A stretch of 64,000 bases of DNA from Helianthus annuus (Eukaryota; Streptophyta; Magnoliopsida; Asterales; Asteraceae): assembly GCF_002127325.2 (NCBI RefSeq), contig NC_035435.2, forward strand, positions 121,267,127 through 121,331,126. Direction: 5' to 3'. A program made the position numbers and the translations under genes. The notes under the pieces are model-generated. The model did no database searches and was not told where the DNA came from. It saw nothing but the letters and a program-made list of their open reading frames with translations. Of this stretch, positions 46,265 to 57,688 are shown piece after piece (within the stretch, counting starts at the first letter, position 1; every line of letters starts with the position of its first letter).

Positions 46265-49063
46265 TTACACGTAATACTTCCTGAGCTGCATGAGGTTCCA
46301 GGTCCTGAGGACCTCCTTTCCCTCTAGCGTCTCTAACTTGCATGTTCCCTTGCCTTTCGCCCATGTGACTCTGTATGGTCCCTCCCAGTTGGGGCCCAAC
46401 TTCCCGGTGTTTTCCTGCAGACTGGCCTCGTTGTCTCTGAGAACCAGGTCCCCTGGGACGATGTTGAGCTTCTTCATCCGGGTGTTGTAGTAACTTTCCA
46501 GGAGTTTTTTGTAGTGAGCTTCTCTTACTGCTGCTATCTCTCTTCTCTCTTCCAGCAAATTCAGGTTCATCCTTAGATCCTGCTCGTTCTCCTCATCCCT
46601 AAGCTTCATCCGGGCAGTTTGGGATCCGATTTCAGCAGGGATCATAGCCTCTGTTCCATAGGTAAGACTGAACGGGGTCTCCCCGTTGCAACTTTTGGGA
46701 GTGGTTCGGTATGCCCATAACACAAACCCGTTACTCTGGGCATGGGTAACGGAGGTGAACACTTGTTGAATCCTCATTTGCTCGCACCATGGCTTGAAGG
46801 GTCTTCCGGCGAACTGAACCCCGTTGTCACTCACCAGTTCTTTCGGAACCCCATATCTGCATACGATGTTATCCAGCACGAACCGTCTCATTTGATCTCC
46901 AGTGATCTTTGCCAGGGGTTTCGCTTCAATCCACTTAGTGAAGTAATCAATGGCTACCACCACGTATTTGACCCCTCCTGGACCCTCCGGGAAAGGCCCA
47001 ATTATGTCGATGGCCCATTTCTGGAATGGCCAAGATGTCGAGACTGGAACCATGGGGTGTTTGTGCTGGTGGGTCATCGGTGCATGTACTTGGCAGTTGT
47101 CACACTTCTTGATTTCCTCAGATGCCGTTTCGTACATTCGTGGCCAGTAGAACCCTGCGTTCATTGCCTTTCTCACTACCGTTCTTGGTCCTGAGTGCAT
47201 TCCACAAATCCCCTCGTGCATCTCCCTGACCACATATTCGGCCTCTTCCATATCAACACACTTCAGGGACGGGCCCAGATACGACCTTCGTTATAGCTCC
47301 CCTCCAATCAGTTCATATTGTAGGGCCTTGACCCTTATCTTTCTGGCCGCCCATTCCCCCTCGGGTAGAGTCCCGTCCTGGAGGAATTTGATGATTGGGG
47401 TCATCCATGTTTCCTGAGGACCTTCAATCGTAGCCACTTCCGCTGTGTTAAGGGAGGGGGATGTTAGAACCTCTACTTTGACCTCCTTCGCGAGATGGTC
47501 GAATGCTACCGAAGCTAACTTGCTGAGTGCATCAGACTTCCTGTTCCTCCCACGAGGGATGTATTCTAGTTTGAAGGTTCTGAATGTCTTAGCTGCCTCC
47601 TTAACTTTCGCCACACATCGAGCCATGGTGTTATCCTTGGCTTCATATTCCCCCTGGTACTGCTTTACCACCAACTGTGAATCGGTGCTAGCCTCCACGT
47701 GTTTTGCTTTCATCTTCTGTGCCAGTCTCATCCCCGCTAAGAGGGCTTCATACTCGGCGGTATTGTTGGTGTTTTCGAAATCCAACCTTATAGCATATGT
47801 CAACTCGACCCCCTCGGGGCTTACCAGCGTGATACCTGCACCACTCCCTTCTTCACTGGATGCTCCATCGGTAAACAACTTCCACACAGCCTCGTCTTCC
47901 CTTTTCTTTTCCTCCTCCTCCAAAGCTTCCCATTTTAGTAGCTCCCTCTCTTCATCCTCGGGGACCTCTGCTAGGAAGTCAGCCAGTATTTGTCCCTTCA
48001 TGGCCGTTCTGGGCTTAAACTCCAGAGAATGTTCCCCTAACTCTACAGCCCATTTAGCCAGTCGTCCCAACTGTTCTGGTTTTCTAAGCACTTTCTGAAG
48101 GGGTTGATCAGTTACTAAGGTGACTTTATGCCCTTGGAAATACCTTCTGAGCCTCCGAGATGCAAAGACCAGGGCCAACGCAAGTTTCTCTAAAGGCATG
48201 TATCGTTCCTCGGGCCCCCTAAGTGTTCTGCTGATAAAATATATGGGGATCTGTTTCCCCTCCCGTTCCACCATCATGACCGCGCTTATGGTCGTCTTCG
48301 AGGCAGATAGGTAAAAGAGCAACGGGTCTCCAGGCACCGGGGTGGCTAATGTCGGGAGCTTACAGATGTATGTTTTCATTTCCTGAAAGGCGGCTTCGGC
48401 CTCAGTGGTCCAGTTGAACTTACTGGTCTGGAGGCAGTCTTTTAATACTTTCATGAAGCGGAGGGTTTTGTCAGCCACCTTTGATAAGAAGCGATTTAGT
48501 GCTATCAACCTTCCGTTCAACTGCTGGATGTCCTTCAGGGATCTGGGAGAGCGCATTTCGGCCACAGCCTGGGTTTTCTCCGGGTTTGCTTTTATCCCCC
48601 TTTAGTTACCACTACCCCCAAGAAGTTTCCTTCCTCTACCCCGAAACAACACTTTCCAGGGTTCAGCTTCATGTTTACATCCTGCATTGTGTTGAGAGTC
48701 TCGGCTATGTCGTCTATCATGGCTGTTTCCGTCAAACTTTTGATGACAACGTCGTCAACGTACACCTCTAAATTCCTTCCCCTCTGTTCCCTAAACAAGG
48801 TGTTCATAAACCTTTGGTATGTTGCCCCCGCGTTCTTGAGGCCGAAGGGCATCTTGGTATAGCAAAATGTCCCCTCATCTGTGATAAAAGCGGTTATCTC
48901 TTTATCTTCTATTGACATCTGTATTTGGTGGTATCCCTTGTAAGCGTCTAGAAAGCACTTCAGCGGGTACTGGGACAGGGAGTCCACCTGGGTGTCTATC
49001 TCCGGGAGGGGATAACAGTCCTTGGGGCATGCTTTGTTTAGGTCTTGGAAATCGATGCACATC
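46265..49063 (-). pseudogene. Tat-lineage pol (reverse transcriptase to integrase), broken
   Basis: Read right to left. The reverse transcriptase (48592-49062) has MPFGLKNAGATYQ and YVDD, then a 1-nt frameshift near 48600. The next frame (48565-47291) holds the first RNase H and the second plant-type RNase H (TDGASSEEGSGAGI, NNTAEYEALLAG) and ends at a TAA at 47291-47293. After 13 codons the integrase frame resumes (47251-46265). The integrase has the HHCC zinc site and both catalytic aspartates (WAIDIIGP, VSDNGVQF), but an in-frame deletion of about 32 residues near 46726 removes the catalytic glutamate. The reverse transcriptase is cut at 49063 by the nested chromovirus. Confidence 0.9.
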
Positions 49064-50580
49064 TGTCACGGCTCCCCGACCCACCCTGGACGGAGTCGGG
49101 GGACCGCGAGACAGTTCCCGTGGTATTTAATTATTACGGCAGCGGAAGTCTTTTTATAACAGGATCTTTTATCCGTGAAATATGCTCGTTTAATATATTA
49201 CACAAAGTTTAAGGGATAAATCCCATAATTTACAATACGTTGATTTCATACAGAAATCTTTATTTCTCAAAACATGTTTTATTCATTTATTTACACTGAG
49301 CCACTTCTCTGAGCTTGATAGTGCTTTACTGCACTTTTTCTGGATCACACAGATCACCTGAAACATGTTTGAAAAAGGTTTTGTCAGCGAGAAATACTGA
49401 GTGAATCATTCTGTTTTCTAAAACGACCCGTTAGTTATAATTTACAGTATTAAGAGCGATTACAATGTTTCTATCAACCAATTATCAAGAATGGGTATTT
49501 GTCACTCGATTCATTTCTGTGACTGTGGTCATACCACTATTGGGTCCCGTTGCCCAAATAGTGACGGTGTACTCACACAGAGTAATAATAACTCACATAG
49601 AGTAAGATTCACTCACATAGAGTGATAATAACAGTAATGTGCACAATTACCCCACATACCAGCTGTAATTTGGTGACTACAAAGACTTAATCCCTGTAAT
49701 TATAACCTTTGAAAATAACTTGGAGTTTTGTAATACTTACTCACAAACGGTGAGAAAATAGTTTAAAAAGAAGAATGACTCACATTGCAGATTAACGAGC
49801 AATAGATATAAGCCTACTGATTAGCCTTGATTTCACCTAGTTTAACACAATGCACACACAGGCAGGTCAGTAACTAATACAGCAGTTACGACAATTCACG
49901 AGATTAAACTTTCACAACGATTAATCAGTGCAATACTCGATAATTCAATCGGATTCACAACGAATAACAGAGCATAGTCCGAATTCGAACAGCACTCTAA
50001 TATTCAAGTCGAAATCACGACGAGTAATCAAAGTACAAGCTCAATTGAGCAGCACCGGGACTATCGTTGGATAGTTATAATCGATCAGACGTTGAATCGT
50101 AATAGCGATCGAGTTATTACCCTGATTGCGGCAGCACTTCGTGATCGGTGTGTGTTTTGTGTGAACGATATTTGTTATAACTCAGAGCTCAATTCGAAAT
50201 TGAACGTCAGAGTAAGGCACAGAACTAAGTCCCACAGCCTTCTATTTATAGCTGGATTTTGGCCTCCCTCGCGCCACGCGAAGATGACCTGTGTACCCGT
50301 CGCGTGGCGCGACGGGTCTATTTCGTAGCCTAGGCTGTTTCGTGTCCAAACTAGCCTTGGTGAGTTGTTAATCAACGAAACTTTTACTTCTCCAGCACGT
50401 TTTTGAAGATAAATGTCAATAGGGTTTAACCCCCCCCCCCTGAGTTTTAGGGGTCCTGATCCTGATTCCGATTGTTATGAAAATTTTAGGGTTTATGCGG
50501 AATCACTTGGGTTTCTTAATTAGGGTTTCCTTATTACCTAATTACCATCCTAATTATGGATTTTCGTGACAGTTGTTACA
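49064..50580 (-). repeat. 3' LTR of the chromovirus
   Basis: 1517 bp. On the plus strand it starts TGTCACGGCTCC and ends GTGACAGTTGTTACA. It is related to the solo LTR at 1049-2431 (opposite orientation). TATAAATA on the minus strand is at 50243-50250. Two palindromes lie upstream of it at 50269-50281 (TCGCG-CCA-CGCGA) and 50295-50317 (10-bp arms around TGG). Confidence 0.9.
50243..50317 (-). promoter_or_regulatory. Chromovirus LTR core promoter: two palindromes and a TATA box
   Basis: Minus strand: palindrome at 50317-50295 with 10-bp arms ACCCGTCGCG/CGCGACGGGT, palindrome at 50281-50269, then an 18-bp gap and TATAAATAG from 50250. The spacing equals that in the related solo LTR although the palindromes share no sequence. 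The promoter role is inferred. Confidence 0.6.
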
Positions 50581-50593
50581 TCCTCCCCACCTT
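50581..50593 (-). other. Polypurine tract of the chromovirus
   Basis: Minus strand AAGGTGGGGAGGA directly precedes the LTR start TGTAACA, a junction typical of plant chromoviruses. Confidence 0.85.
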
Positions 50594-50616
50594 AAAAAAA
50601 ATCTCGTCCTCGAGAT

Positions 50617-53600
50617 TTACTGGAATAGATGAGGGTACTTTTGCTTCATTTCCGATTCCAGTTCCCAAGTGTATTCTGGTCCTCTCCTTGAATTCCATTT
50701 GACTTTGACCAACACCAGTCGTTTGTGTTTAAGAAACTTGACTTTTCTGTCCTCGATCTGTAATGGTTGCTCTAAAAATTTCAACTTTTCGTTTACCTCT
50801 ATATCTTGAAGAGGGACTACCAGGGATTCATCTGCTAAACATTTCTTGAGATTGGATACATGAAATACATCATGTACTCCAGCCAATTCTTCTGGTAGTT
50901 GTAAACGATAAGCAACTGGTCCGATTCGTTGAATCACTGGGAATGGTCCAACGTATCTTGGACTTAGCTTTCCTTTCTTTCCGAATCGTACTACTCCTTT
51001 CCAAGGAGAAACTTTTAAAAGTACCTTATCTCCTATTTGGAATTCGAGTGGCTTGCGACGATTGTCTGCATAGCTCTTCTGACGATCTCGAGCCGTTTTT
51101 AATCTTTCCTTGATTTGAGTTATTTTGTCAGTAGTTTCTTGTACAATTTCAGGACCTGATAATTGACTTTCTCCGATTTCTGCCCAACATACTGGGGTTC
51201 TGCACTTACGTCCGTACAATGCTTCGAATGGTGCAGCTTCGATGCTTGAATGATAACTATTGTTATAGGAGAATTCAATTAATGGCAAATGGCTATCCCA
51301 ATTACCACCAAAGTCAATTACACATGCTCGGAGCATGTCTTCTAGCGTTTGTATTGTCCTTTCACTCTGTCCGTCTGTTTGTGGATGATAAGCAGTACTT
51401 AGATTTAGTCGAGTTCCCATTGCTTTCTGAAAACTTTTCCAGAAATGAGATGTAAAACGACTATCTCTATCCGATACAATGGAGAGCGGGACTCCATGTA
51501 GAGATACTACCTCGTCCACGTACAGTTGTGCTAACCTTTCCATGCTAAAGGTTTCTTTTATTGGTAAGAAATGAGCTGACTTGGTTAATCGGTCTACAAT
51601 TACCCAAATCGCATCATTACCTCTTTTGGTTTTGGGTAACTTTGTAACAAAATCCATTGTTATGAGTTCCCATTTCCATACAGGCATTTCCAACTGTTGT
51701 AGTAATCCTGAAGGTTTCTGGTGTTCAGCTTTAACTTGTGAACAAGTTAAGCATTTGGATACGTATTCGGCTATATCCTTTTTCATTCCTATCCACCAGA
51801 AATTATTTCTTAAATCTTGGTACATCTTATTGTTTCCTGGGTGCATAGTATACTTAGATTTATGAGCTTCTTCTAAAATCTTATTTCTTAAGTCTCCTTG
51901 CTTAGGTACCCAAATACGTTTCTTATGGAATTTCCATATTCCATCATTTCCTTGTTCTAATTCTTTTAAGTAACCTTTCATTCCTTCAGCATCATCTTGG
52001 ATCGCTGTTTTCTGAACTTCTTTGATTTGTGCCATTAAATCTACTTGTAGATTTAACCTCAGAGCACGGACTCGTTTTTGTTTCTCATGATACTTACGAC
52101 TTAAGGCATCTGCAACTACATTTGCCTTTCCTTCGTGATATTGGATATCACAGTCGTAATCGCTTAGCATCTCCATCCATCTTCTTTGCCTCATGTTTAA
52201 TTCTTTTTGCCCAAATATATATCTTAAACTTTTATGATCGGTATAGACAGTAAACTTACTTCCATACAGATAATGTCTCCAGATTTTAAGAGCAAAGATT
52301 ATGGCTCCTAATTCTAAATCATGAGTCGTATAATTTTCTTCGTGCTTTTTCAATTGTCTAGAAGCATACGCAATCACCTTCTTACGTTGCATTAACACAC
52401 ATCCGTATCCTAATTTCGAAGCATCACAGTATACCTCAAAATCTTCTGTTCCCTCGGGTAAAGCTAAGATTGGTGCATTTGTCAACCTATGCTTTAAAAT
52501 CTTAAAGGCTTCTTCTTGTCTAGGTCCCCATTCAAACTTAGCAGCTTTACAGGTTAACTTAGTTAATGGTACGGCTATCTTAGAAAAATCTTTGATAAAT
52601 CGTCTATAGTATCCAGCTAAGCCTAGAAAACTTCTTATCTCCATTGCTGTTTGTGGAACTTTCCATTTCGTAATGGCTTCTATCTTAGCAGGATCTACAT
52701 GGATACCTTCATGATTTACCACATGACCTAAGAATTGCACTTCTTGAAGCCAAAATTCACATTTCGAGAATTTGGCATAAAGCCTTTCTTTTCTTAACAA
52801 AGTTAAGAGAACGTGTAAATGCTCACAATGTTCTTTTTGGCTTTTGGAGTAAATAAGTATATCGTCGATAAAAACGATCACAAATTTATCCAAGTATGGT
52901 TTACAGATTCGATTCATCATGTCCATGAATGCTGCTGGGGCATTCGTTAATCCAAAGGGCATGACTGTAAACTCATAATGACCATACCTAGTTCTAAACG
53001 CAGTTTTAGGTATGTCCTCTTCTTGTACTTTCAACTGATGGTATCCGGATCTTAAATCTATCTTAGAGAAATACCTAGCTCCTTGCAATTGGTCAAAAAG
53101 ATCATCAATCCTAGGTAGTGGGTATCGATTCTTAATTGTAACCTTATTCAACTCTCTATAATCGATATACATTCTCATCGATCCATCTTTCTTCTTCACA
53201 AATAATACCGGTGCACCCCAAGGGGATGAACTCGGTTGTATGAATCCTTTGCTTAGTAATTCATCTAATTGCTTCTTCAATTCTAGCATTTCGGTAGGTG
53301 CTAATCTATAAGGTGCTTTAGCTATTGGTGCAGTACCTGGAATTAAATGAATTCTAAACTCTACTTCCCTATCAGGTGGTAATCCAGGTAATTCTTCTGG
53401 AAAAACGTCTGGGTATTCTGAGACTACGGGGATGTCCTGAAGTTCTTTATCCTTAGTGCTAATGGTTACTGAAATCATATACACCATTTCCTGTTGTCTT
53501 GAATAACTAGCCAATTTCATTACTGAGATGAATTTTAGTGGCTTTCGAGGTCTATCTCCAGTAATTAAAATTATTTCTCCTGAAGGTGTTTGAATTTCTA

Positions 53601-53964
53601 CAGCATTTTTGTCACATAGGATTCGTGCATGGTTGGCTATCAACCAATCCATTCCTAATACTACATCGAATCCTGCTAAATTCATTGGTAACAAATTTGC
53701 AGAAAACTTATGGCCTAATAGTTCTATTTTTCCTTCTTGCCAGATTTTATCTATTTTTACAGAATTTCCTTCTGCGGTTTCTACTGTGAAGATTTGCCTA
53801 AGAGTGGTTAAAGGTAACTTAAGATCTTGGCAAAATAAAGTATTTATAAAACTTTGGTTCGCACCAGAGTCAAATAATACTTTTGCAAATACGTTGTGAA
53901 CTAAGAACGTACCAGCTATCACATCTGGAATGAGTTCGGCCTCTTGAGTGGTCAGCTGGAATGC
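50617..53964 (-). CDS. Chromovirus pol (protease, reverse transcriptase, RNase H, integrase, chromodomain)
   Basis: About 1115 codons are open to the stop at 50617. Order by residue, counting from the insertion junction: protease [10 protein letters not shown] (about 30), reverse transcriptase with [10 protein letters not shown] and catalytic FIDD (about 365), RNase H ([10 protein letters not shown], about 515), integrase zinc site HHCC (HKSKYTMH ... CLTC, about 700-740) and catalytic D-D-E ([22 protein letters not shown]; 35 residues between the second D and E). A C-terminal chromodomain-like segment ([16 protein letters not shown]) may target chromatin. The N-terminal edge is the insertion at 53970: the true upstream sequence is gag at 61251. 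No stop or frameshift is seen, so pol could only be made from this copy if the inserted element were removed or an internal start used. Confidence 0.92.
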   Translation of the reverse strand, partial: AFQLTTQEAELIPDVIAGTFLVHNVFAKVLFDSGANQSFINTLFCQDLKLPLTTLRQIFTVETAEGNSVKIDKIWQEGKIELLGHKFSANLLPMNLAGFDVVLGMDWLIANHARILCDKNAVEIQTPSGEIILITGDRPRKPLKFISVMKLASYSRQQEMVYMISVTISTKDKELQDIPVVSEYPDVFPEELPGLPPDREVEFRIHLIPGTAPIAKAPYRLAPTEMLELKKQLDELLSKGFIQPSSSPWGAPVLFVKKKDGSMRMYIDYRELNKVTIKNRYPLPRIDDLFDQLQGARYFSKIDLRSGYHQLKVQEEDIPKTAFRTRYGHYEFTVMPFGLTNAPAAFMDMMNRICKPYLDKFVIVFIDDILIYSKSQKEHCEHLHVLLTLLRKERLYAKFSKCEFWLQEVQFLGHVVNHEGIHVDPAKIEAITKWKVPQTAMEIRSFLGLAGYYRRFIKDFSKIAVPLTKLTCKAAKFEWGPRQEEAFKILKHRLTNAPILALPEGTEDFEVYCDASKLGYGCVLMQRKKVIAYASRQLKKHEENYTTHDLELGAIIFALKIWRHYLYGSKFTVYTDHKSLRYIFGQKELNMRQRRWMEMLSDYDCDIQYHEGKANVVADALSRKYHEKQKRVRALRLNLQVDLMAQIKEVQKTAIQDDAEGMKGYLKELEQGNDGIWKFHKKRIWVPKQGDLRNKILEEAHKSKYTMHPGNNKMYQDLRNNFWWIGMKKDIAEYVSKCLTCSQVKAEHQKPSGLLQQLEMPVWKWELITMDFVTKLPKTKRGNDAIWVIVDRLTKSAHFLPIKETFSMERLAQLYVDEVVSLHGVPLSIVSDRDSRFTSHFWKSFQKAMGTRLNLSTAYHPQTDGQSERTIQTLEDMLRACVIDFGGNWDSHLPLIEFSYNNSYHSSIEAAPFEALYGRKCRTPVCWAEIGESQLSGPEIVQETTDKITQIKERLKTARDRQKSYADNRRKPLEFQIGDKVLLKVSPWKGVVRFGKKGKLSPRYVGPFPVIQRIGPVAYRLQLPEELAGVHDVFHVSNLKKCLADESLVVPLQDIEVNEKLKFLEQPLQIEDRKVKFLKHKRLVLVKVKWNSRRGPEYTWELESEMKQKYPHLFQ

Positions 53965-54217
53965 ACGAGTGATGTGTGTAAAATGCAACATATAAAACAC
54001 ATCAATTAAGGCATAAAACTAACCCTTTTTAAGTACTAATGTTGGAAAAAGAGTGTTTTTGTCTTCCTTTTGTATTTTCAGGATGAAATGAGCTCAAAAT
54101 CACAAAAGAAGCAAAAAGACCACTAATTCTACCATAAATACAAGAAAAGGAACAAAAGTAAACTGCCCGGACCCTCAACGGCACCTCCCAAGACAAAGAG
54201 AAGAGAACAGAGCCTGA

Positions 54218-54463
54218 ACACGCCCCGTGTCCAGTGAACACGGGGGCGTGCCCAGGAAGCAGCAGAAAAGACAAACCAGTAGAAGCTTCCATTGCTCACC
54301 ACGGGGCCGTGCCCAGCGGACACGGGGGCGTGTTGAAAGTACAGCAGGCGCATTAATTGTAATTCGCAATTACAATTAATGAAGAGAGAGAATGTCAGAC
54401 GGGCACGGGGCCGTGTTCAGCGAACACGGGGCCGTGTCCAGCGTTCTGTTCAGCCTATAAATA
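54218..54463 (+). promoter_or_regulatory. LTR promoter: three palindrome pairs and a TATA box
   Basis: Motifs CACG-CCC-CGTG or CACG-GGGG/GGGC/GGCC-type centres-CGTG occur at 54219, 54239, 54300, 54321, 54404 and 54425. Within each pair the centres are 20.5-21 bp apart. The last one (ACACGG-GG-CCGTGT, 54424-54437) ends 18 bp before TATAAATAG. Function as a promoter or enhancer is inferred from position. Confidence 0.65.
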
Positions 54464-55060
54464 GAGGAGCTTGGCTTCATTCTCTCTCATCCCTTGGCAC
54501 ACCACCTCTCTCACACTTCATCCACCACCCACCACCACCATAACACCATCATCCACCACCATCATCCATTGTCCATCATAGAGTGTGTGAGTCGTCTCGG
54601 GATCCAAGATTGATCGTAAGAGTTCTTGACAATCAAGGCCATGTTTGCCTAAGTCTCTTACATCACTTGGTGAAGACAAGTGTTTAGTATAATACTTTTT
54701 ATTTTTAATCTTTTGCACTTTTTATTTGGTTTTGTATTAATGACTTTAATAACTAGTTACTTATGTTGAAGGTGATCTTTCCTTATCGTTTGTCCGTGGT
54801 GTCTTGGCATTATTTTACTGTCTATATAAAATAAAAGATTTTCACCATTCATATCTCCACGGTCTATATGGAGGTATGTTGGCTACCTGGTCGGGGGTTA
54901 AGGGAACGGTTTGGTAAAGGTCTTGCCCTTGTTCAGCGTTTAGAGGTCCTGCTTGGGACCTGGGTCAAATTTAGTAGGATCTCCTTCAATGCCCATAGGT
55001 ATTGGATGGCGGGGATCCAAACTCTTTGACCCCCTCATAAGCTAACTACTATTAATACTA

Positions 55061-55266
55061 TAACCCGGCTATTTAGGACTGTATCCCTGCTGACTCAGAC
55101 TACTTAGCCGAGGGTAACGTCACCGCCAAAAGCGGGGCCTACCATAATTTGCATTAATAACTTAATTCATTATCTTTCAATAATCCGACCCTTTAGGATT
55201 GTATCCTTGCTGACTCAAACTACTGGGTTGAGGGTAACGTCGCCTTCAAAAGAGGGGCCTACTACA
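55061..55266 (+). repeat. Degenerate 120-bp tandem repeat within the LTR
   Basis: The 86-bp blocks 55061-55146 and 55181-55266 align (TTTAGGANTGTATCC, GAGGGTAACGTC, GGGGCCTAC shared) with a 120-bp period. The same pair recurs in the 3' LTR at 60644-60849. Confidence 0.8.
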
Positions 55267-55668
55267 ATAACTAAGATAATCTCTTAAACAAGTGCAAAAG
55301 TGCGAAAATAATCAAAGGTTATACTAACACACGTGTCGGATCCAAGTGATTCATCTTGTCTATCTGTTTTTATTTTATTTTCTTTTTCAGCATTTAGTTA
55401 GTTTTTATTTTTCTTAGTTTAAAACATTTTTCTAACTTTTTGATTTGATTAGACGTTGAGGATAAACCGGTATTAAAAGCTCTTGTGTCCTTGGACGACC
55501 TCGGTATCTTACCAACACTATACTACGTCCACGATGGGTGCACTTGCCCATATGTGTGTTTAGTGTTAGTAAATATCGTGTTTTATAAATTTAAAACTTG
55601 GCTAAAAGTGTAAAAAGGGCTTAAATATATATCTAAAAATATAACACACTTCACGCACATCAAGTTTT

Positions 55669-55686
55669 TGGCGCCGTTGCCGGGGA
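55669..55686 (+). promoter_or_regulatory. Primer-binding site, tRNA-Asp type
   Basis: TGGCGCCGTTGCCGGGGA matches the 3' end complement of plant tRNA-Asp over 18 nt, starting 6 nt after the LTR. Confidence 0.9.
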
Positions 55687-55973
55687 CACAAGGATTTTAA
55701 GAAAGTTAGGAATCAACGGCCTAATCATCTTTTTATTTTTCTTTAATTTTTTAGGATTTTTTTTTAGATTTTTCAGCTTCTGCAGAGCTCAGCACGGGGC
55801 CGTGCCCGCTGAACACGCCCCCGTGCCCAATCATTGGAACTGGCAATCCTGTTTTATATCAGACAGTAGGCTGAACACGGGGCCGTGTCCACTCAACACG
55901 CCCCCGTGCCCAAGATTCAGTTGCTGAAAACAGAACCGTTTGATCCCGGCGGTTGGTAACTTCTGATACAAAC

Positions 55974-56615
55974 ATGAGTAATAGTGATTCTTTTTACTTT
56001 CGGTACTCTTATGGTTTGTGGTGTCAAATATGTGGAGGCGAACACGAGGAATTAAAATGTTTCTTCCTCACTTATAGGCCACACTATATAGACCCACCAA
56101 TTCCTTGTAGCCTTAAGAGGGGCGAAAGTAAAAATAAACACTATTTCTCCCTCGAATGCGCCCAACCGGATATTCTAGGAGATATGCTCCTTGACGAGCT
56201 ATTTCAACTAGAAGAACTACTTCTAAATTGGTCAAAAGAACTTAGGAAGGATTTCTTAGATCCATCCCAAGATGATGACCATGAGGAAATGTTGGAACCG
56301 CATTCTGACAACCTCGTTGCTCCCGAAAATACCTTTCTTCCTAGACAAGACGTGGACGATAGTCGTCCCTGTGCCGATTGTGCCGTGAAGGACTCCCCAT
56401 CGACCTCGTTCGGTGCATACATAGACCTGAGCGATTCGGCATACACCTTCTTTAACGAGAGCCCGGGAAAGGGTTGGACTTGTCCACCTAGAATGAAAAT
56501 AGGAATTACCCTCACCGACAACCTCTTGCGTTCTCGCCTTAGTATAGGACAATTAAGGTATCTTAGGCACTATGGGGTTGTTCCAACAAGTCAGGAGCCA
56601 CCCGATAAGAATTAG
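55974..56615 (+). CDS. ORF1 of the non-autonomous element, gag-like zinc knuckle protein
   Basis: The ATG at 55974 starts MSNSDSFYFRYSYGLW; the frame is open upstream to 55953 but with no earlier ATG near it. The product is 213 residues. Near residue 17 it has CQICGGEHEELKC, a CX2CX3HX4C knuckle like the CGG-x-H type seen in gag of Athila-like elements. The middle is Leu/Glu-rich and acidic; the C-terminus has RLSIGQLRYLRHYGV. No protease or polymerase motif is present. It may be a gag remnant or an RNA-binding accessory protein; I do not recognise the rest. The frame is intact. Confidence 0.6.
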   Translation: MSNSDSFYFRYSYGLWCQICGGEHEELKCFFLTYRPHYIDPPIPCSLKRGESKNKHYFSLECAQPDILGDMLLDELFQLEELLLNWSKELRKDFLDPSQDDDHEEMLEPHSDNLVAPENTFLPRQDVDDSRPCADCAVKDSPSTSFGAYIDLSDSAYTFFNESPGKGWTCPPRMKIGITLTDNLLRSRLSIGQLRYLRHYGVVPTSQEPPDKN

Positions 56616-56756
56616 CTCCTTAATAAAGACAAAACTTCATAAATCAGCTTTCCGACACGGGGCCGTGCTCGGCCAACACGCCCCCGTGTCCATCAAAAGA
56701 TTCCCTTCTGATCATGACGTCAGAATACGGACAAACTGTGTCAGAATTTTCTCTGC

Positions 56757-56817
56757 ACACGGGGCCGTGTCCAGCGGACACGGGGCCGTGTCCAGCAGGC
56801 TGTCATTTTCTATAAAT
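56757..56817 (+). promoter_or_regulatory. Internal promoter-like unit: palindrome pair and TATA box
   Basis: ACACGG-GG-CCGTGT at 56757-56770 and 56778-56791, then a 19-bp gap to TATAAAT at 56811. It copies the order in the LTR promoter but lies in the interior, after ORF1. Confidence 0.5.
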
Positions 56818-57161
56818 GCAGCCAAAAATCCTGCACATTTGGACCAACTTGGGGACAGAGATTTGAAGGAATCTTCTCTCAAACAATCCTAGGTAAGTCT
56901 AAAAGAAGTTTCCAACAACTCATCTTGTCCTTTCCTCTTCTAGACATTTCCTTCTTCTTCATCTTTCTTCAAAAGCCACCATGAAAAGTTTGAATTTTCA
57001 ATCTTTATGGTAGGAAACAAGGAGTTTTGATCATGGAATCTTGGTAAAAACATGTTATGTAACATTGTTTAGAGTTATTTACTGTCAAAAAGCTTGCACA
57101 AACTCAGAAAATAACTCGAAAACCCAAGGTTCCTTGCTCCAAAATTCTGCAGAAAGATGAA

Positions 57162-57220
57162 CACGGGGCCGTGCTCAGTGAGCACGGGGCCGTGTCCAGA
57201 AACTGTTTCGTCTTATAAAC
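57162..57220 (+). promoter_or_regulatory. Second internal promoter-like unit just before ORF2
   Basis: CACGGGGCCGTG at 57162-57173 and 57183-57194 (next base T), then 18 bp from 57196 to TATAAAC at 57214. The ORF2 ATG at 57245 is only about 25 bp further, so if used the transcript would have almost no leader. Confidence 0.45.
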
Positions 57221-57244
57221 TATTTTTGGTTTATTTTTCGTAGA

Positions 57245-57688
57245 ATGGCGAGTGAAAACAGCGAAACATCATCCGTGCATTCCTCAAACAGCCGAAGGGG
57301 AAGGAGACCCTCCGTTGAAGCCACACTTGTGCACTACGTGATAGCACTAAGAGAGGCTCTCGACGAAATGACGTCCGTAGAGGAGGTCCTCATTGACCGT
57401 ATCAACGATCTTACAATGGGATTGGAAAGCAGCTTCCAAGAGATTAACCTTTTGCACCAAAGGTTAAACATTTTGGTGGCACCTCCTATGGAACCAGTCC
57501 TTCCACAACAAGACTGGAACTTAGCACTCGGTATTAACAACCCTACCGGGTGGGGAGACATCCCCGCGGAACCTCCTATGGAAATCCCACAAGAAGTCCC
57601 GGCGGAAATTGAAACTCCTCAAACAAATGCGAACGAGCCTTCCTTCCTCCTTCCAAGGGAGGTAGAGGAGTGGCTTGCCGACATATGA
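57245..57688 (+). CDS. ORF2 of the non-autonomous element, helical protein of unknown function
   Basis: 147 residues from ATG 57245 (MASENSETSSVHSSNSRRGR) to TGA 57686-57688. A Ser/Arg-rich basic start is followed by a predicted helical or coiled-coil region (residues about 25-80; heptad-like EALDEMTSVEEVLIDRINDL). The rest is Pro/Glu-rich (PPMEIPQEVPAEIETPQ). I do not recognise the family. It could be a gag fragment or an accessory factor. The frame is intact and free of the palindromic motif. Confidence 0.5.
   Translation: MASENSETSSVHSSNSRRGRRPSVEATLVHYVIALREALDEMTSVEEVLIDRINDLTMGLESSFQEINLLHQRLNILVAPPMEPVLPQQDWNLALGINNPTGWGDIPAEPPMEIPQEVPAEIETPQTNANEPSFLLPREVEEWLADI

Larger units (their letters stand above)
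41976..49063 (-). mobile_element. Second Tat-lineage gypsy element, 3' half, truncated by a nested insertion
   Basis: Layout matches the first Tat element: 3' LTR (41976-42674), antisense gene on the plus strand (43024-45438), then minus-strand pol from 46265. At 49064 the reverse transcriptase is interrupted by a chromovirus LTR; the remainder (rest of pol, gag, 5' LTR) must lie beyond the window. Pol has a frameshift, a nonsense codon and an integrase deletion, so this copy is dead. Confidence 0.88.
53970..55662 (+). repeat. 5' LTR of the non-autonomous element
   Basis: 1693 bp. Three palindrome pairs lie at 54218-54250, 54300-54333 and 54404-54437, then TATAAATA at 54456-54463. Downstream is a CACC-rich leader (about 54495-54570) and a degenerate 120-bp tandem repeat (55061-55266). 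Confidence 0.95.

Noticed and set aside
54029..54369. ORFs inside the LTRs of the non-autonomous element (repeated at 59612-59952)
   Set aside because: Short minus-strand frames running through the GC-rich palindromes; no domain and opposite to the element's transcription.
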